A DNA stretch of 64,000 nucleotides from Candidatus Colicola equi (GCA_018066175.1 JAGHRV010000025.1:29664-93663), one strand, 5' to 3'. Shown: positions 10,390 to 20,320, counted from the stretch's first letter. The notes: generated by a model from the sequence alone, not told the origin. A program made the numbers and translations.

Positions 10390-10463
10390 GGTCTGGTAGC
10401 TCAGTTGGATAGAGCAACAGCCTTCTAAGCTGTGGGTCCCGGGTTCGAATCCCGGCCGGATCA
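10390..10463 (+). tRNA. tRNA-Arg (anticodon UCU)
   Basis: A 74-base cloverleaf. The acceptor arm GGTCTGG pairs with CCGGATC (two G-U pairs). The D arm is GCTC/GAGC, and the anticodon arm is ACAGC-CTTCTAA-GCTGT, giving anticodon TCT. The variable loop is GGGTC, the T arm CCGGG-TTCGAAT-CCCGG, and the discriminator is A. CCA is not encoded. It reads AGA codons. rpoD starts 18 bases after it. Confidence 0.97.
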
Positions 10464-10481
10464 CAACAAAAGAAAACCAAT

Positions 10482-11342
10482 ATGCGTCAATTAAAAATTA
10501 CCAAATCAATTACCAATCGTGAGTCCGCTTCATTAGATAAGTATCTGCAGGAGATCGGTCGCGAAGAGTTGGTGAGTGTTGAAGAAGAAGTAGAATTAGC
10601 AGGTCGCATCCGAAATGGTGATCGTGCTGCATTGGAGCGTTTAACTCGTGCCAATTTGCGCTTTGTGGTTTCTGTTGCTAAGCAGTATCAAAATCAAGGA
10701 CTGAGTTTGCCGGACTTGATTAATGAAGGCAACCTGGGCCTGATTAAAGCTGCTGAGAAATTTGATGAAACTCGTGGTTTTAAATTCATTTCATACGCGG
10801 TATGGTGGATTCGCCAATCCATCTTACAGGCGCTTGCCGAGCAATCTCGTATCGTTCGTTTGCCTCTCAACCAAGTCGGTTCGTTGAATAAGATTAACAA
10901 AGCTTTTCAGCGTTTTGAGCAGGAACATGAGCGCAAACCGTCCGCCGAGGAATTAGCAGAAGTGCTGGATATACCCGTAGATAAGATTGCCGATACACTC
11001 AAGATGTCTGGCCGCCATATCTCCGTGGATGCTCCTTTCGTTGAAGGAGAAGACAACTGCTTGATTGATGTGATGGTGAATGAAGATAGTCCCAATGCCG
11101 ATAGAGGTCTAATCAATGAATCGTTGTCTCGCGAAGTAGATCGCGCTCTAAATACATTAACCAGCCGTGAGGCTGATATCCTGCGTAAGTTCTTTGGTTT
11201 AGGTATGCCGGAGAAAACCCTCGAAGAGATTGGCGAAGATTTGCATCTAACGCGCGAGCGCGTGCGTCAAATTAAGGAGAAGGCGATCCGTAAACTACAG
11301 GCCGGCAATCGTAGTCGTATTCTAAAAACGTACTTAGGTTAA
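10482..11342 (+). CDS. rpoD: Primary sigma factor RpoD/SigA
   Basis: The housekeeping sigma factor that recognises the Bacteroidota TTTG/TAnnTTTG promoter. It has 286 residues and lacks the acidic region 1.1 and the long non-conserved insert of proteobacterial sigma-70, as is normal in this phylum. Region 1.2 is near residues 15-45 (DKYLQEIGR). Region 2 contains [18 protein letters not shown] and [11 protein letters not shown]. Region 4 contains [19 protein letters not shown]. The gene lies immediately downstream of tRNA-Arg, and a shared transcript is likely because no other promoter is visible. Confidence 0.95.
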   Translation: MRQLKITKSITNRESASLDKYLQEIGREELVSVEEEVELAGRIRNGDRAALERLTRANLRFVVSVAKQYQNQGLSLPDLINEGNLGLIKAAEKFDETRGFKFISYAVWWIRQSILQALAEQSRIVRLPLNQVGSLNKINKAFQRFEQEHERKPSAEELAEVLDIPVDKIADTLKMSGRHISVDAPFVEGEDNCLIDVMVNEDSPNADRGLINESLSREVDRALNTLTSREADILRKFFGLGMPEKTLEEIGEDLHLTRERVRQIKEKAIRKLQAGNRSRILKTYLG

Positions 11343-11343
11343 T

Positions 11344-12105
11344 TTGCTGCTTACCATATTATTGGCTGCCTCGGCTCATTTAGCCAATATACAGACGGCC
11401 AGAACGGATGATTGGACTGCATTCCAAAATCCGGCATGTTTAGACCAAACAGAGCGTTTTCAAATAAGCGCACAATACGACAACCGATATCTATTATCGG
11501 CCCTAAACACAGCACAAGTTCAATTCGGATATTGCAATCCCTATGTCAATGTTGGCATAGGGTATTGTTTTTATGGCTATAGTAAGTATCAAGAGATGCA
11601 AGTGGGATTATCCCTAAGCCGGCGATTTGGCAGATTTACATTAGGACTTGGTGCAAATTACCAAACTATTTATGCTGGAGATAATCTCAAATATAAGGGC
11701 ACTTTCTTTCCTCTAATAGGAGCCACAGTAGATATCACTTCTAAATTCACGTTGGGTGTTTTTACATCCAACCCTTTCTTGCAAAAGATACGTATTACGG
11801 ATGATGAGAAACAGGCCCTTCCTGCCATCTATTCCATAGGAACCGATTATCGGTTCTATAAAGGCTTTCATTGGTCCGTACAGGGGGATTATGATCCCAC
11901 CTCAACCTGGAAGGTGGCCACTTCAATAGAATGGCAATGTGTGGAGGCGGTCAATCTAAAAATAGGCACCTACTATTGCAATTGTCTCGTCGGATGTCTG
12001 GGAATAGGTCTGCGTTTTGGTGGCTTTGGATTAGATACAAACGTAGAAGTGGATCCACGATTGGGAGTAAGTTTACAAGTCAGAATAGGCTATAAAATCC
12101 TATGA
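11344..12105 (+). CDS. Small outer-membrane barrel-like protein, family unclear
   Basis: 253 residues from a TTG codon next to the rpoD stop. A short signal peptide (LLTILLAASAHLA) leads into TDDWTAFQNPACL and then repeated glycine- and aromatic-rich beta strands, ending in LGVSLQVRIGYKIL. The N-terminal AFQNPA segment recalls PorP/SprF- or PorV-like barrels, but the match is too weak to assign. It overlaps the next gene by 4 bases (ATGA), so the two probably work together in the outer membrane. Confidence 0.5.
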   Translation: MLLTILLAASAHLANIQTARTDDWTAFQNPACLDQTERFQISAQYDNRYLLSALNTAQVQFGYCNPYVNVGIGYCFYGYSKYQEMQVGLSLSRRFGRFTLGLGANYQTIYAGDNLKYKGTFFPLIGATVDITSKFTLGVFTSNPFLQKIRITDDEKQALPAIYSIGTDYRFYKGFHWSVQGDYDPTSTWKVATSIEWQCVEAVNLKIGTYYCNCLVGCLGIGLRFGGFGLDTNVEVDPRLGVSLQVRIGYKIL

Positions 12106-13907
12106 AAAAGTGCGTATTCATCATATTATTAGGCCTGTCTTTTCTGCATAGTCGGGGACAAACGGTTCAGGATATAATTGCTGATATATATGAGCAATTA
12201 GCTGAAGATGGTGGCGTGGATATGGAAGAACTATCCCAGGAATTATTGGAACTGCATGCCCAACCGATTAATATCAATACTGCCACCGAGGACGACCTGC
12301 TGCAATTGCGTTTCTTGTCGTATGTGCAAATTGATAATATCCTCAATTACGTGCAGAAACATCCGATGGAAAGTATCTATGAACTGCAACTAGTGCCCGG
12401 ATTACGCGATTATGAGATCCGCAACCTGACTTATTTCCTCAAGGTTGCCAAGCCGGAGGAACGAACACCCATCTATGCCAAGGAGGTCTTTTATTATGCC
12501 AAGCATGAACTTACATTACGTACGGATGCGCGTAATATAGAGAACAATGAGAAGGATCCCTTTTATGGTAATCTGCGCTATCGATTTAATTATCATAATC
12601 AGGTGCAGGCTGGTATTACTATCCAACGTTCTCCTCATAATAATTGGAAGGACATCAACTATGGCGGATATATTCAACTTAAAAACATAGTACCTCACCT
12701 CAAAACCTTAGTATTAGGCAATTTTGAAGGCCAGTTTGGTTTAGGGTTGGTGCTTGGTCAATCTACCCACATGGGTAAAAGTTCGTATATATTATCCTCT
12801 GCTAATGGAGCAGAAGGAGTGCGCAAATACGGTTCTGTTAGCCCTGCCTATGATTACTTACATGGCATCGCCACTACGCTTTCTTTTGGAATGGCAGATG
12901 TGTCATTGTTGTATTCCATGCGTGCTGAGAAAGATCATTGGCATCATGTGGTAGGAATGAATACTACTATTCATCGCAAGAATTGGAAAGTGGGTTTGAC
13001 GGCCCTAGAAGATATCTATTCCAAAGATTCTGCTATGACCTCATTGGGTATCAATGCCCGGTATAACCATGGACGATGGGATGTGTTCGGAGAGGTGGCT
13101 GCTACCTATAATAGTGCTCAACATTTTTCCGCTAACAGACGATGGGGAGTAGGAACCATTGTTGGGGCTAAACTGACACCTATTGAAGGATTAGGATTCG
13201 TCTTGTTATATCGTTACTATTCGCCCTGTTTTCAAAATCGTTATGCTTATGCGTTCTCTGAAAGCAGCAAAGTGGGGGATGAAAACGGCTTTTATATCGG
13301 TTCTGAAATCCGCCTATTGCCTAAATGGCGCTTTGCCTTATATGCGGATGGATTCCGTTTTGCGGATGCTAAATATGGTATTCCTTATCCTAGCAATGGC
13401 TTTGATGTCATGGCTCAAGCGGATTATGAAATCAACAAAACAATGATGACTTATCTGAAGTTCCGCGCCCGACGAAAAGGCATGAAAAACACCTACTCCT
13501 TACGCTATCAATATACGTGGAATAGCGACGGATGGCATTTACGTACGCAAGCCGATGCAACGTTTGTCAAACAGGATACAACGGCATTAACATGGGGTGC
13601 AAGTATCTATCAGGATATTCAGTACTCTTTCAGGAAAGTGCCCATTACGATGTTGTTGCGATTGCAATGTTTTGATATACGCAATTGGGATAATCGTATC
13701 TATACGTACGAGAATGACGTGCTGTATGCTAATTCCATTCCAGCTACATATGGCATCGGCGGCCGTTGGTTCGTCAACTGCCGATATCAAATCAATCAAC
13801 ATTGGGGGCTATATCTACGGGTGAGCCAAACTATCTATCATCCGAATTGGATGGTTGACCATACTACCAAGTCCGAAGTGCACCTTCTGATTAGGGGCAG
13901 CTGGTAA
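12102..13907 (+). CDS. Helix-hairpin-helix envelope protein with beta-barrel C-terminus
   Basis: 601 residues with a signal peptide (CVFIILLGLSFLHSRGQ). Around residues 60-110 are ComEA-like helix-hairpin-helix repeats (PININTATEDDLLQLRFL, then ELQLVPGLRDYEIRNL). The remaining 450 residues are strand-rich with many Tyr/Trp/Gly and look like an outer-membrane barrel. Fusions of this HHH type to a barrel are common in Bacteroidota and of unproven role; DNA uptake or outer-membrane assembly have been considered. The gene is convergent with priA, with 2 bases between, and no terminator is visible. Confidence 0.6.
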   Translation: MKKCVFIILLGLSFLHSRGQTVQDIIADIYEQLAEDGGVDMEELSQELLELHAQPININTATEDDLLQLRFLSYVQIDNILNYVQKHPMESIYELQLVPGLRDYEIRNLTYFLKVAKPEERTPIYAKEVFYYAKHELTLRTDARNIENNEKDPFYGNLRYRFNYHNQVQAGITIQRSPHNNWKDINYGGYIQLKNIVPHLKTLVLGNFEGQFGLGLVLGQSTHMGKSSYILSSANGAEGVRKYGSVSPAYDYLHGIATTLSFGMADVSLLYSMRAEKDHWHHVVGMNTTIHRKNWKVGLTALEDIYSKDSAMTSLGINARYNHGRWDVFGEVAATYNSAQHFSANRRWGVGTIVGAKLTPIEGLGFVLLYRYYSPCFQNRYAYAFSESSKVGDENGFYIGSEIRLLPKWRFALYADGFRFADAKYGIPYPSNGFDVMAQADYEINKTMMTYLKFRARRKGMKNTYSLRYQYTWNSDGWHLRTQADATFVKQDTTALTWGASIYQDIQYSFRKVPITMLLRLQCFDIRNWDNRIYTYENDVLYANSIPATYGIGGRWFVNCRYQINQHWGLYLRVSQTIYHPNWMVDHTTKSEVHLLIRGSW

Positions 13908-13909
13908 GA

Positions 13910-15925
13910 TTATTGCGGATCAACGTCAGGAAGAACCTGCACGCCTTTAAAGGCAGGAAACGATTGCAGCGTGTCAATCTGTTGCTGCAGCAATTGCTTG
14001 GCTTTAGATAGATTAGAGGAAGCCTCAATACGCAGATTAAAGGACCTTAGGTGCATGGTCTGAATCTTGCTGATGGCAGGAGTGATAACATCCGTGCAAC
14101 GACTCCCAAAGATAATAGCCAATTGTGCTTGCAACCAAGCCGCAGCCTGACTAACTCGTTCCTCATTTCCGTGCCGCAGAGTAAGCGTGATCTGCCGATA
14201 AAAAGGTGGGAAACGGAATCGATGTCGTTCTTCTATCTGTGCCTGATAAAAAGCATCCGTGGCATGGTCACAAACATAGCGGAAGATAGGGTGCTCAATA
14301 TCAAAGGACTGAATGAATACTGCACCTTGTTTTCCTGTTCGCCCGGCTCGTCCACTCACTTGCTCTAACATCTGATATGCTCTCTCATAACTCCTGAAAT
14401 CCGGCTGGCTAATTAGTGCATCGGCATTCAAAACAGCCACAAGGCTAACATCATCAAAGTGAAGTCCCTTAGTTACCATCTGCGTGCCAATGAGTATGTC
14501 CACTTCATGGTCCGAGAAGGCACGGATGATATGCTCATAATCGTTTTTCTTGCGCGTAGTGTCTAAATCCATTCGGGCTACACGAGCCTCAGGAAATAAT
14601 TGAGACACCTCTTCTTCCAATCGTTCTGTACCAAATCCATGCAGTTTCATCTCTCCGCCACATTTCGGACAGCGACTGGGAACAGGATAGGAACGCCCGC
14701 AGTAGTGACATACCAAGGTGTTACCATGACGATGATAAGTCAGACTCACATTGCAATCGGAACAGGTGGGAATAGCTCCGCATTCGGTGCATTGGATATA
14801 AGGAGCATAGCCTCGACGATTAAGGAAGAGAATAATCTGCTTTTTTTGTTCCAGTTCCTGACGAATACGAGATACCAGCGGGTCGGAAAAATGCATATAC
14901 ATCTCCTTGCGATGGTATTGTTGCTTGAGATCAATTAGCGTGATGGCGGGCAGTTGAAGTCCTTGATAACGCTCACTAAGTGTGACATATCCATACTTAC
15001 CACGTTCAGCTAAGAACCGTGATTCAATAGAAGGGGTGGCGGAACCTAATAATAACTTAGCATGAGCATATGAAGCCATCATGGCGGCTACTGCACGAGC
15101 ATGGTAGCGGGGAGCCGGTTCTTGCTGCTTATAGGACGACTCATGTTCCTCATCCATGATGATTAAGCCTAAGTTATGCATGGGCAGAAAAACCGCTGAA
15201 CGGGCACCTACAATCAGTCGAGGACTATGATCAAGCAACTGCTGACGATAGATTTCCATACGTTGTGCATCAGAGATACGCGAGTGATAAACGCGCAACT
15301 GATTGCCAAAAATGCGCTGGAGCCGATCTGTCAGTTGAGTGGTAAGAGCTATCTCAGGAACCAGATAAAGAACTTGATGACCTAACCGCAACTGCTCCTC
15401 AATCAGGTGAATATAAATCTCCGTCTTACCGGATGAAGTTACTCCCTGTAGAAGGACAATATCCTGACATTCAAACTGAGTTTGGATACTCTTGAACGCT
15501 TCTTTCTGAGGATCATTAAGTGCATTCTTAGGAATAGTAACTCCATTGAAATGGTCAATCACAACACGCCTGCGCTTGGATTCAGCCATGGAATAATGAT
15601 GATCTAACGCCTTGGCCGGTAAGGCTGCGGCCATTACATCTCCCAAGGGACACATGTAATAGGATGACATCCATTGCCATAACTTCAATTGCTGGGTAGT
15701 GATAATGGGAAATGGATCCAATAATTGAATAATAGGCCGAATAGTAATGTCCGGATTAAGTGGCGTAGCATGCGGGCGTAGTATAATTCCAATCACTACC
15801 TTACGCGCCAATAGAACCAAAACACGGGAACCAATAGGCGGCATTGGCATGTCGGGAGGCAAAGCATACGTGTACGTATCCCGAATAGCAAGTGGTAATA
15901 TGACGTCCACTAAATCGGTCATCAT
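13910..15925 (-). CDS. priA: Primosomal protein N' (replication restart helicase PriA)
   Basis: An ATP-dependent 3'-5' helicase that reloads the replisome at stalled forks. It has the PriA N-terminal DNA-binding domain, Walker A GVTSSGKTEIYI, and Walker B DEEHESSY. The zinc module has paired cysteines (CTECGAIPTCSDC, CHYCGRSYPVPSRCPKC), and a C-terminal helicase domain follows (GTQMVTKGLHFDDV). At 671 residues it is short compared with E. coli (about 730), but no domain seems missing. Its start overlaps the stop of the upstream porW-like gene by 4 bases (ATGA). Confidence 0.93.
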   Translation of the reverse strand: MMTDLVDVILPLAIRDTYTYALPPDMPMPPIGSRVLVLLARKVVIGIILRPHATPLNPDITIRPIIQLLDPFPIITTQQLKLWQWMSSYYMCPLGDVMAAALPAKALDHHYSMAESKRRRVVIDHFNGVTIPKNALNDPQKEAFKSIQTQFECQDIVLLQGVTSSGKTEIYIHLIEEQLRLGHQVLYLVPEIALTTQLTDRLQRIFGNQLRVYHSRISDAQRMEIYRQQLLDHSPRLIVGARSAVFLPMHNLGLIIMDEEHESSYKQQEPAPRYHARAVAAMMASYAHAKLLLGSATPSIESRFLAERGKYGYVTLSERYQGLQLPAITLIDLKQQYHRKEMYMHFSDPLVSRIRQELEQKKQIILFLNRRGYAPYIQCTECGAIPTCSDCNVSLTYHRHGNTLVCHYCGRSYPVPSRCPKCGGEMKLHGFGTERLEEEVSQLFPEARVARMDLDTTRKKNDYEHIIRAFSDHEVDILIGTQMVTKGLHFDDVSLVAVLNADALISQPDFRSYERAYQMLEQVSGRAGRTGKQGAVFIQSFDIEHPIFRYVCDHATDAFYQAQIEERHRFRFPPFYRQITLTLRHGNEERVSQAAAWLQAQLAIIFGSRCTDVITPAISKIQTMHLRSFNLRIEASSNLSKAKQLLQQQIDTLQSFPAFKGVQVLPDVDPQ

Positions 15926-18630
15926 AAGTACGGATTAGCAGGGGTGAGAATAAGGGGGAGGTTGGACGATATGATGGGGAAAATAATGGCCTCCGTTTGT
16001 TGGAAGAGTTGCTTAAGCGATTCATTATTTTGCATCATATCAATATACCATTGAGCCTCATCCAAAGATTCCAAACCTTCTATCTGTAGTGCCGATTGTT
16101 CAGGCGAGAAAATAGATATCTTCTGCAGGTCAAAGTCCTTAATCAGGAATTGCGAGAAATTGAACAAGGCCACCTGATAAAGCAGTTCATTCAAATCCTC
16201 TTCGTTAGCCTTAATCACTATATATACCAGACTGGGCTCACGTGTCTCCATAGACCATTCTTGGGTGGTTGGTTCTTCTTCAACCTCTACCACTACCTGG
16301 GCGCGTTGCTCTTGCAAGGACGATGTTGAACCACCTTGTTGACTTTCTCTACCTTGACCCATAAGAGCTAACATATCCTTGGCCATGGCAGATAACTCAT
16401 GCTCCGGATAACGAGTTACCATATCATTTAGTGCTTGCTGGAAGGCCTGCTGTCCGTCTTTCTTAGCCGTGGCAACGGCATTCAGGAAGAGCATGCGAGG
16501 CATGATGGGAGATAGAGGATAAGAGGAGGTGGCGTACTCGCAGTTGGTTTGAACTTGTGCATAGCGAGCTGCACGATATGCATTATACGTGTCCTCATAC
16601 AACGAGTCTTGTTCCGTTGCCATTCGTTGCAACTTAGCAAAATAATTAGGATCGGACACTATCTGAGCCTGCGTTGATTGGGGGAATTGCTGCAAAATCA
16701 ATTGCCGGAAGTACTTAGCTCGCTCCTCGTTATGGATGCGTAAGGCATCTAAATATTGGTCATAAAGTACATCCAACATTCGTGATTCATTAGGGAAACG
16801 CCGTTGATAATCAGCCAAGGTGAGGTCACTCATTTGTCTATCCTCCACGCGGTCGCGGTACAGATAGATAAGTTCGTAAAGCGCATCGGCTATAAGTGAA
16901 TCACTTAGCGCATAGTCCTGCGGGGTGCGCGGAATCTGTTGCAAGTAATACTCAGGATTATGTATGTCGGTAGATTTCGTACCTGACGATGGGGTTGATA
17001 ACGAGTCTGATACAACCGTCGTAGAGTCCGTACTTCCCATCTCTGTACCGCTGTTCCAATCTGCTACGGTAACAACGGATTTGCTCAGTCGTCTCCAGTT
17101 ATCTTCTAAGGCACGTTGACCCCACTTGCGCATAAACTCCTGCTTACCGGATTTCATCAGTTGAGGGTTATAGAAGTACCAATTGGCATCTTCGCCTATG
17201 CGGTTACCTAACATACGAGAGGTATTCACACTCTGCAACCCTCCACCTTCGGCCTCTAACTCAGCCTCTCGCGCACTCTCTGCTGCACGAATAGAATCTT
17301 GTTTCTCGGCTTCTATCAAATCGGCTATGATGCGCTCAACTATCTGACGCTGTTCTTCCTCCGTGAGCGTTCCTAAGTGTTGTAAGGAATCTTGTAATTG
17401 AACCGTTTGTATATCCACTACCACTTCGTCTAATACTTCGCTACGATGTAAAACGCGGTCATAGTCTTGATGCGAAGAGGCTATGATGGCTGTTGCCTGT
17501 TTATAGCAAGGTAAAGCATGCGGATAGTCGTGGCGATCGTAGTACAGGTCGCCTGCCGTAATCAATACCCCTGCTTTGGCATCTCCTTCCTGCGTGGCTG
17601 CTTCAATACCCTTCTCATAGTAGGCCAAGGCACGTGTGGTATCGCCTTTGGCAAGGTAGATATTACCAATCGTACCATATAATTGGTCTAACTGGTCGCG
17701 GTATTTATACAAGTTCGCCATACGATTAAGCCGTTTGATTGTCCGTAAGGTATCTCCGTTCAATTCGGCATATAATAGCCGTGCATTAAACTCCATCTGC
17801 ACATCCTTGGGGTGCATCTTATACACACGCTTAAAGGCAGCTTGAGCAAGGCTCTTTTGGTTCGTTTCGCGGTATAATTGTCCTAAAACGAACTCAAATC
17901 GAGGCAAGTACTGCTTCCGCTTCTCGTCTTTCTTGGCTACCCGCACAAACGGAATGGCTTCGGCATGGTGATCTCCTTTAAGCAAGATGTCGGCATTCAC
18001 CGCAGAGAAGAAATTCTTGTGACGGCGATTCAGATTATCTACTTGTACTTTCTGCAGTATATCTTCGGCTTCATATATCCATCCCATCTCGCCGTATGCT
18101 CGGGCTACCCATAGTTGACATTGGGCCTGGATATCAGGATTGTTATCGTATAAACGCTCAATATAACGGAATGTACCTACCGACTCCAAAAACTCTCCCT
18201 TGTGGAACTCACTTTGTGCCAGCATAAACCAAGCACGATACATCTGATTATTAAATTCCTTGCTCTTGAGCCAATTCTGATAGGCTGGTTTCTTGGCTTT
18301 TTTGGAATTCACTTTGGGACGCGCATGAATAGAATGCAGTTTGATACATTTGCGGCTTTTCTCAATCGATTTATCAAAGGTGGATGCTGCTGACTCTGCC
18401 GCCTCATGATCGCTAATAGGATAGAGTGGCAAAATCGTGGCAAAATTGTCCGAATGAGCCTCATTAAGAGCATTCATCCCTTCGTCATAAGACAATCGTC
18501 CGTTGAAATAAACATTATGAACTGTTTTAAGTTGATGCCATGCGCGAGATGCCCCTGTGTTCTTTTGAGTAGAACAAGAGGTACAAAGAACAATCGCGAT
18601 AACTAATGATATGTATGATAGGTGTTTCAA
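15922..18630 (-). CDS. porW: PorW/SprE-like TPR lipoprotein (type IX secretion/gliding)
   Basis: 902 residues. The lipoprotein signal ends in a lipobox at CTSC, followed by STQKNTGASRAWHQLKT, very like the start of SprE/PorW. TPR-like helix pairs occur over residues 100-400 (for example AQAAFKRVYKMHPKDVQ and DTTRALAYYEKGIEAA), and again near 640-770. The middle is acidic and low in complexity. In other Bacteroidota this lipoprotein links type IX secretion components and is needed for secretion. It is the only clear type IX component in the window. It is co-oriented with tsaB upstream and priA downstream. Confidence 0.8.
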   Translation of the reverse strand: MKHLSYISLVIAIVLCTSCSTQKNTGASRAWHQLKTVHNVYFNGRLSYDEGMNALNEAHSDNFATILPLYPISDHEAAESAASTFDKSIEKSRKCIKLHSIHARPKVNSKKAKKPAYQNWLKSKEFNNQMYRAWFMLAQSEFHKGEFLESVGTFRYIERLYDNNPDIQAQCQLWVARAYGEMGWIYEAEDILQKVQVDNLNRRHKNFFSAVNADILLKGDHHAEAIPFVRVAKKDEKRKQYLPRFEFVLGQLYRETNQKSLAQAAFKRVYKMHPKDVQMEFNARLLYAELNGDTLRTIKRLNRMANLYKYRDQLDQLYGTIGNIYLAKGDTTRALAYYEKGIEAATQEGDAKAGVLITAGDLYYDRHDYPHALPCYKQATAIIASSHQDYDRVLHRSEVLDEVVVDIQTVQLQDSLQHLGTLTEEEQRQIVERIIADLIEAEKQDSIRAAESAREAELEAEGGGLQSVNTSRMLGNRIGEDANWYFYNPQLMKSGKQEFMRKWGQRALEDNWRRLSKSVVTVADWNSGTEMGSTDSTTVVSDSLSTPSSGTKSTDIHNPEYYLQQIPRTPQDYALSDSLIADALYELIYLYRDRVEDRQMSDLTLADYQRRFPNESRMLDVLYDQYLDALRIHNEERAKYFRQLILQQFPQSTQAQIVSDPNYFAKLQRMATEQDSLYEDTYNAYRAARYAQVQTNCEYATSSYPLSPIMPRMLFLNAVATAKKDGQQAFQQALNDMVTRYPEHELSAMAKDMLALMGQGRESQQGGSTSSLQEQRAQVVVEVEEEPTTQEWSMETREPSLVYIVIKANEEDLNELLYQVALFNFSQFLIKDFDLQKISIFSPEQSALQIEGLESLDEAQWYIDMMQNNESLKQLFQQTEAIIFPIISSNLPLILTPANPYL

Positions 18631-18637
18631 AATGCAA

Positions 18638-19321
18638 TTATTTTAGTCCTTTAACATGGGTTGGAGCCGGAATGAATTCCTTAAGATAGAAAGGTGTATA
18701 GTAGGCCATTTCGATAGTTTGAATAGGCTGTGCCTGTTCGGCCAGTACTCCCATATAGGCGGCATGGGGTATGATGTCCGGCAAGAAATGAATATGTGGC
18801 AGCGTGAGCACCGTCTGGCATTTGGCTGCCCCGTCTCCGAAGTAATAAATGGGTCGATTGATAGGTAACCATTGACCGTCTTCTACCACTTGCGCCATGA
18901 CCGATGATGTCCGTTGCAACTGTGCGTTGTATAGCGCCGTATAAACCTCCATTCGACGGGCGTCTATCATGGGCAGCAGAACGGCATCTTCGGGTAACGT
19001 GTGTGTCGCAATCGCTTGCTGGCAGAGGATATTCAAGGTTGGTATAGGAATAAGTGGTACGTCCCAACCATAGCATAACCCTTTGGCGGTACTCAAACCG
19101 ATGCGCAATCCGGTATAACTGCCGGGACCTTCGCTCACCGCCACCGCATCCGCTTTCCAACCTTGTTCCTGTCCTTCCTTGATGAGCTCATCAATAAAGG
19201 TAGGTAGCAGCGATGCATGATTACTGCCTTCCGTACTGATGCGCGAAGCTACTGCTTGGCCATTGATGCACCATGCTGCGGAACAGACGGATGTACTGGT
19301 TTCTATTGCTAATATGGTCAT
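18638..19321 (-). CDS. tsaB: tRNA threonylcarbamoyladenosine protein TsaB
   Basis: The partner of TsaD in the t6A37 modification of ANN-decoding tRNAs. It has 227 residues, the usual length. The ASKHA fold opens with ILAIETSTSVCSAA, and SEGPGSYTGLRIGLSTAKGL is the family hallmark. The gene overlaps the stop of the upstream isomerase-like gene by one base and ends 7 bases before porW, so it lies inside the minus-strand operon. Confidence 0.92.
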   Translation of the reverse strand: MTILAIETSTSVCSAAWCINGQAVASRISTEGSNHASLLPTFIDELIKEGQEQGWKADAVAVSEGPGSYTGLRIGLSTAKGLCYGWDVPLIPIPTLNILCQQAIATHTLPEDAVLLPMIDARRMEVYTALYNAQLQRTSSVMAQVVEDGQWLPINRPIYYFGDGAAKCQTVLTLPHIHFLPDIIPHAAYMGVLAEQAQPIQTIEMAYYTPFYLKEFIPAPTHVKGLK

Positions 19322-20055
19322 TACAATGCAAATTTATCCTCATGATGTCCCGGAATAAGGACATGATGGTTGGCGATAGGATTGGTCTGGAAATAATGAC
19401 TCACCTTATCGTCTATCTCAAGCCAAACCTGCGTGCGACACAGATTGGGTTCGTATTGATTACTAACCAATTGAACATTGGCTGCAAACAACCGTTTGAG
19501 GTCTCCACTCAGTTTAACTAAGGTGTAGTCTCCTTCCGGCAGTTCGCCATGAATAGCTACGCCAATGCCTGACTCGAAGTGGGTGGTGAGTGAATGACAG
19601 GTCGTCATACTTAATGGTAGCGTGCAATGAGCAAATAGCATGCGGCCGTCCTCTATGCGAGCAGGATTGCATTGGAATCCCGGACAGCCCGTCAGTCGCT
19701 GACAGAGCATCATCGTCAGCAGGGTAGGTATATCTCCTTCGCAAGCCGCAGGTATGCCTTCGTCATTCAGTCGGCTCAATGCAATACACCCGGTGTTCTT
19801 AACCGTGGATAATAGGTCAAAGCACCGTAATGTAACGCCACTCAACTCATACTCGGCTATCAGTTCTTTGAGTCGGTCGTAAATGGCATTAGCCCCATCT
19901 ATGCCGGGGTCCACTTCACCTAAACTGGTTACGCGCTCTATAGGTATATCCACCAATTGAATACCTAAATTCGTTTCAACGTTGTGATAATCTACATGAC
20001 TGGCAATCAACCAATCACTCGGCATTCCGATAACTCCTAATCTCTCCATGACCAT
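19321..20055 (-). CDS. Sugar-isomerase-like protein, C-terminal part (gene probably split)
   Basis: 244 residues from MVMERLGVIGMPSDWLIA. Motifs such as LGVIGMPSDWL, GIPAACEGDIPTLLTMML, LFAHCTLPL and GIGVAIHGELPEGDYTLV match the C-terminal part of the L-fucose/L-arabinose isomerase-like proteins of Bacteroidota. The N-terminal part is in another frame at 20015-20296 and overlaps this ORF by 41 bases. A one-base skip near 20045 would join the two readings. Either the gene is frameshifted, possibly with a deletion of the linker between the halves, or it is expressed as two coupled pieces. No ribosome site is obvious before the ATG. Confidence 0.55.
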   Translation of the reverse strand: MVMERLGVIGMPSDWLIASHVDYHNVETNLGIQLVDIPIERVTSLGEVDPGIDGANAIYDRLKELIAEYELSGVTLRCFDLLSTVKNTGCIALSRLNDEGIPAACEGDIPTLLTMMLCQRLTGCPGFQCNPARIEDGRMLFAHCTLPLSMTTCHSLTTHFESGIGVAIHGELPEGDYTLVKLSGDLKRLFAANVQLVSNQYEPNLCRTQVWLEIDDKVSHYFQTNPIANHHVLIPGHHEDKFAL

Positions 20056-20296
20056 TATTGATATTGATCCAACTTAGAATTTCGCAGCAGGCAGCCAGAG
20101 AGTTACTCTGTTGTCCGGCAATTAAGTAAATAGGTTCATCCAAGGTGATGGCACCTTCATGAACTTTTTGCAAGAAGAGTTGCTCCGAACCACCTGTCAT
20201 AACAGCTACAACTTGGTGGTCTTTTACCCATTGTTCATCCAGTTGAGGCAGTTGAATTGGCTCTTGATGCAACGATGATGCTAAAATGTGTAACAT
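20015..20296 (-). CDS. Sugar-isomerase-like protein, N-terminal part (gene probably split)
   Basis: 93 residues. VVAVMTGGSEQLFLQ and IYLIAGQQSNSLAACCEIL match the N-terminal domain of isomerase-like proteins, in which a TGG-E motif and an NSLAA-EIL motif precede the catalytic half. After ILSWININNGHGE the frame runs into SYRNAE and stops, while the rest of the protein continues in the +1 frame. It is most easily read as the front of a frame-disrupted gene with the C-terminal half at 19321-20055. malQ ends 25 bases upstream on the same strand. Confidence 0.5.
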   Translation of the reverse strand: MLHILASSLHQEPIQLPQLDEQWVKDHQVVAVMTGGSEQLFLQKVHEGAITLDEPIYLIAGQQSNSLAACCEILSWININNGHGEIRSYRNAE

Positions 20297-20320
20297 GATT
20301 AATTTCTTTGCTCGTTCTTC

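Noticed and set aside
10273..10464. 63-codon minus-strand frame across the tRNA-Arg region
   Set aside because: It is the shadow of the tRNA and its leader on the other strand, with no conserved sequence or ribosome site.
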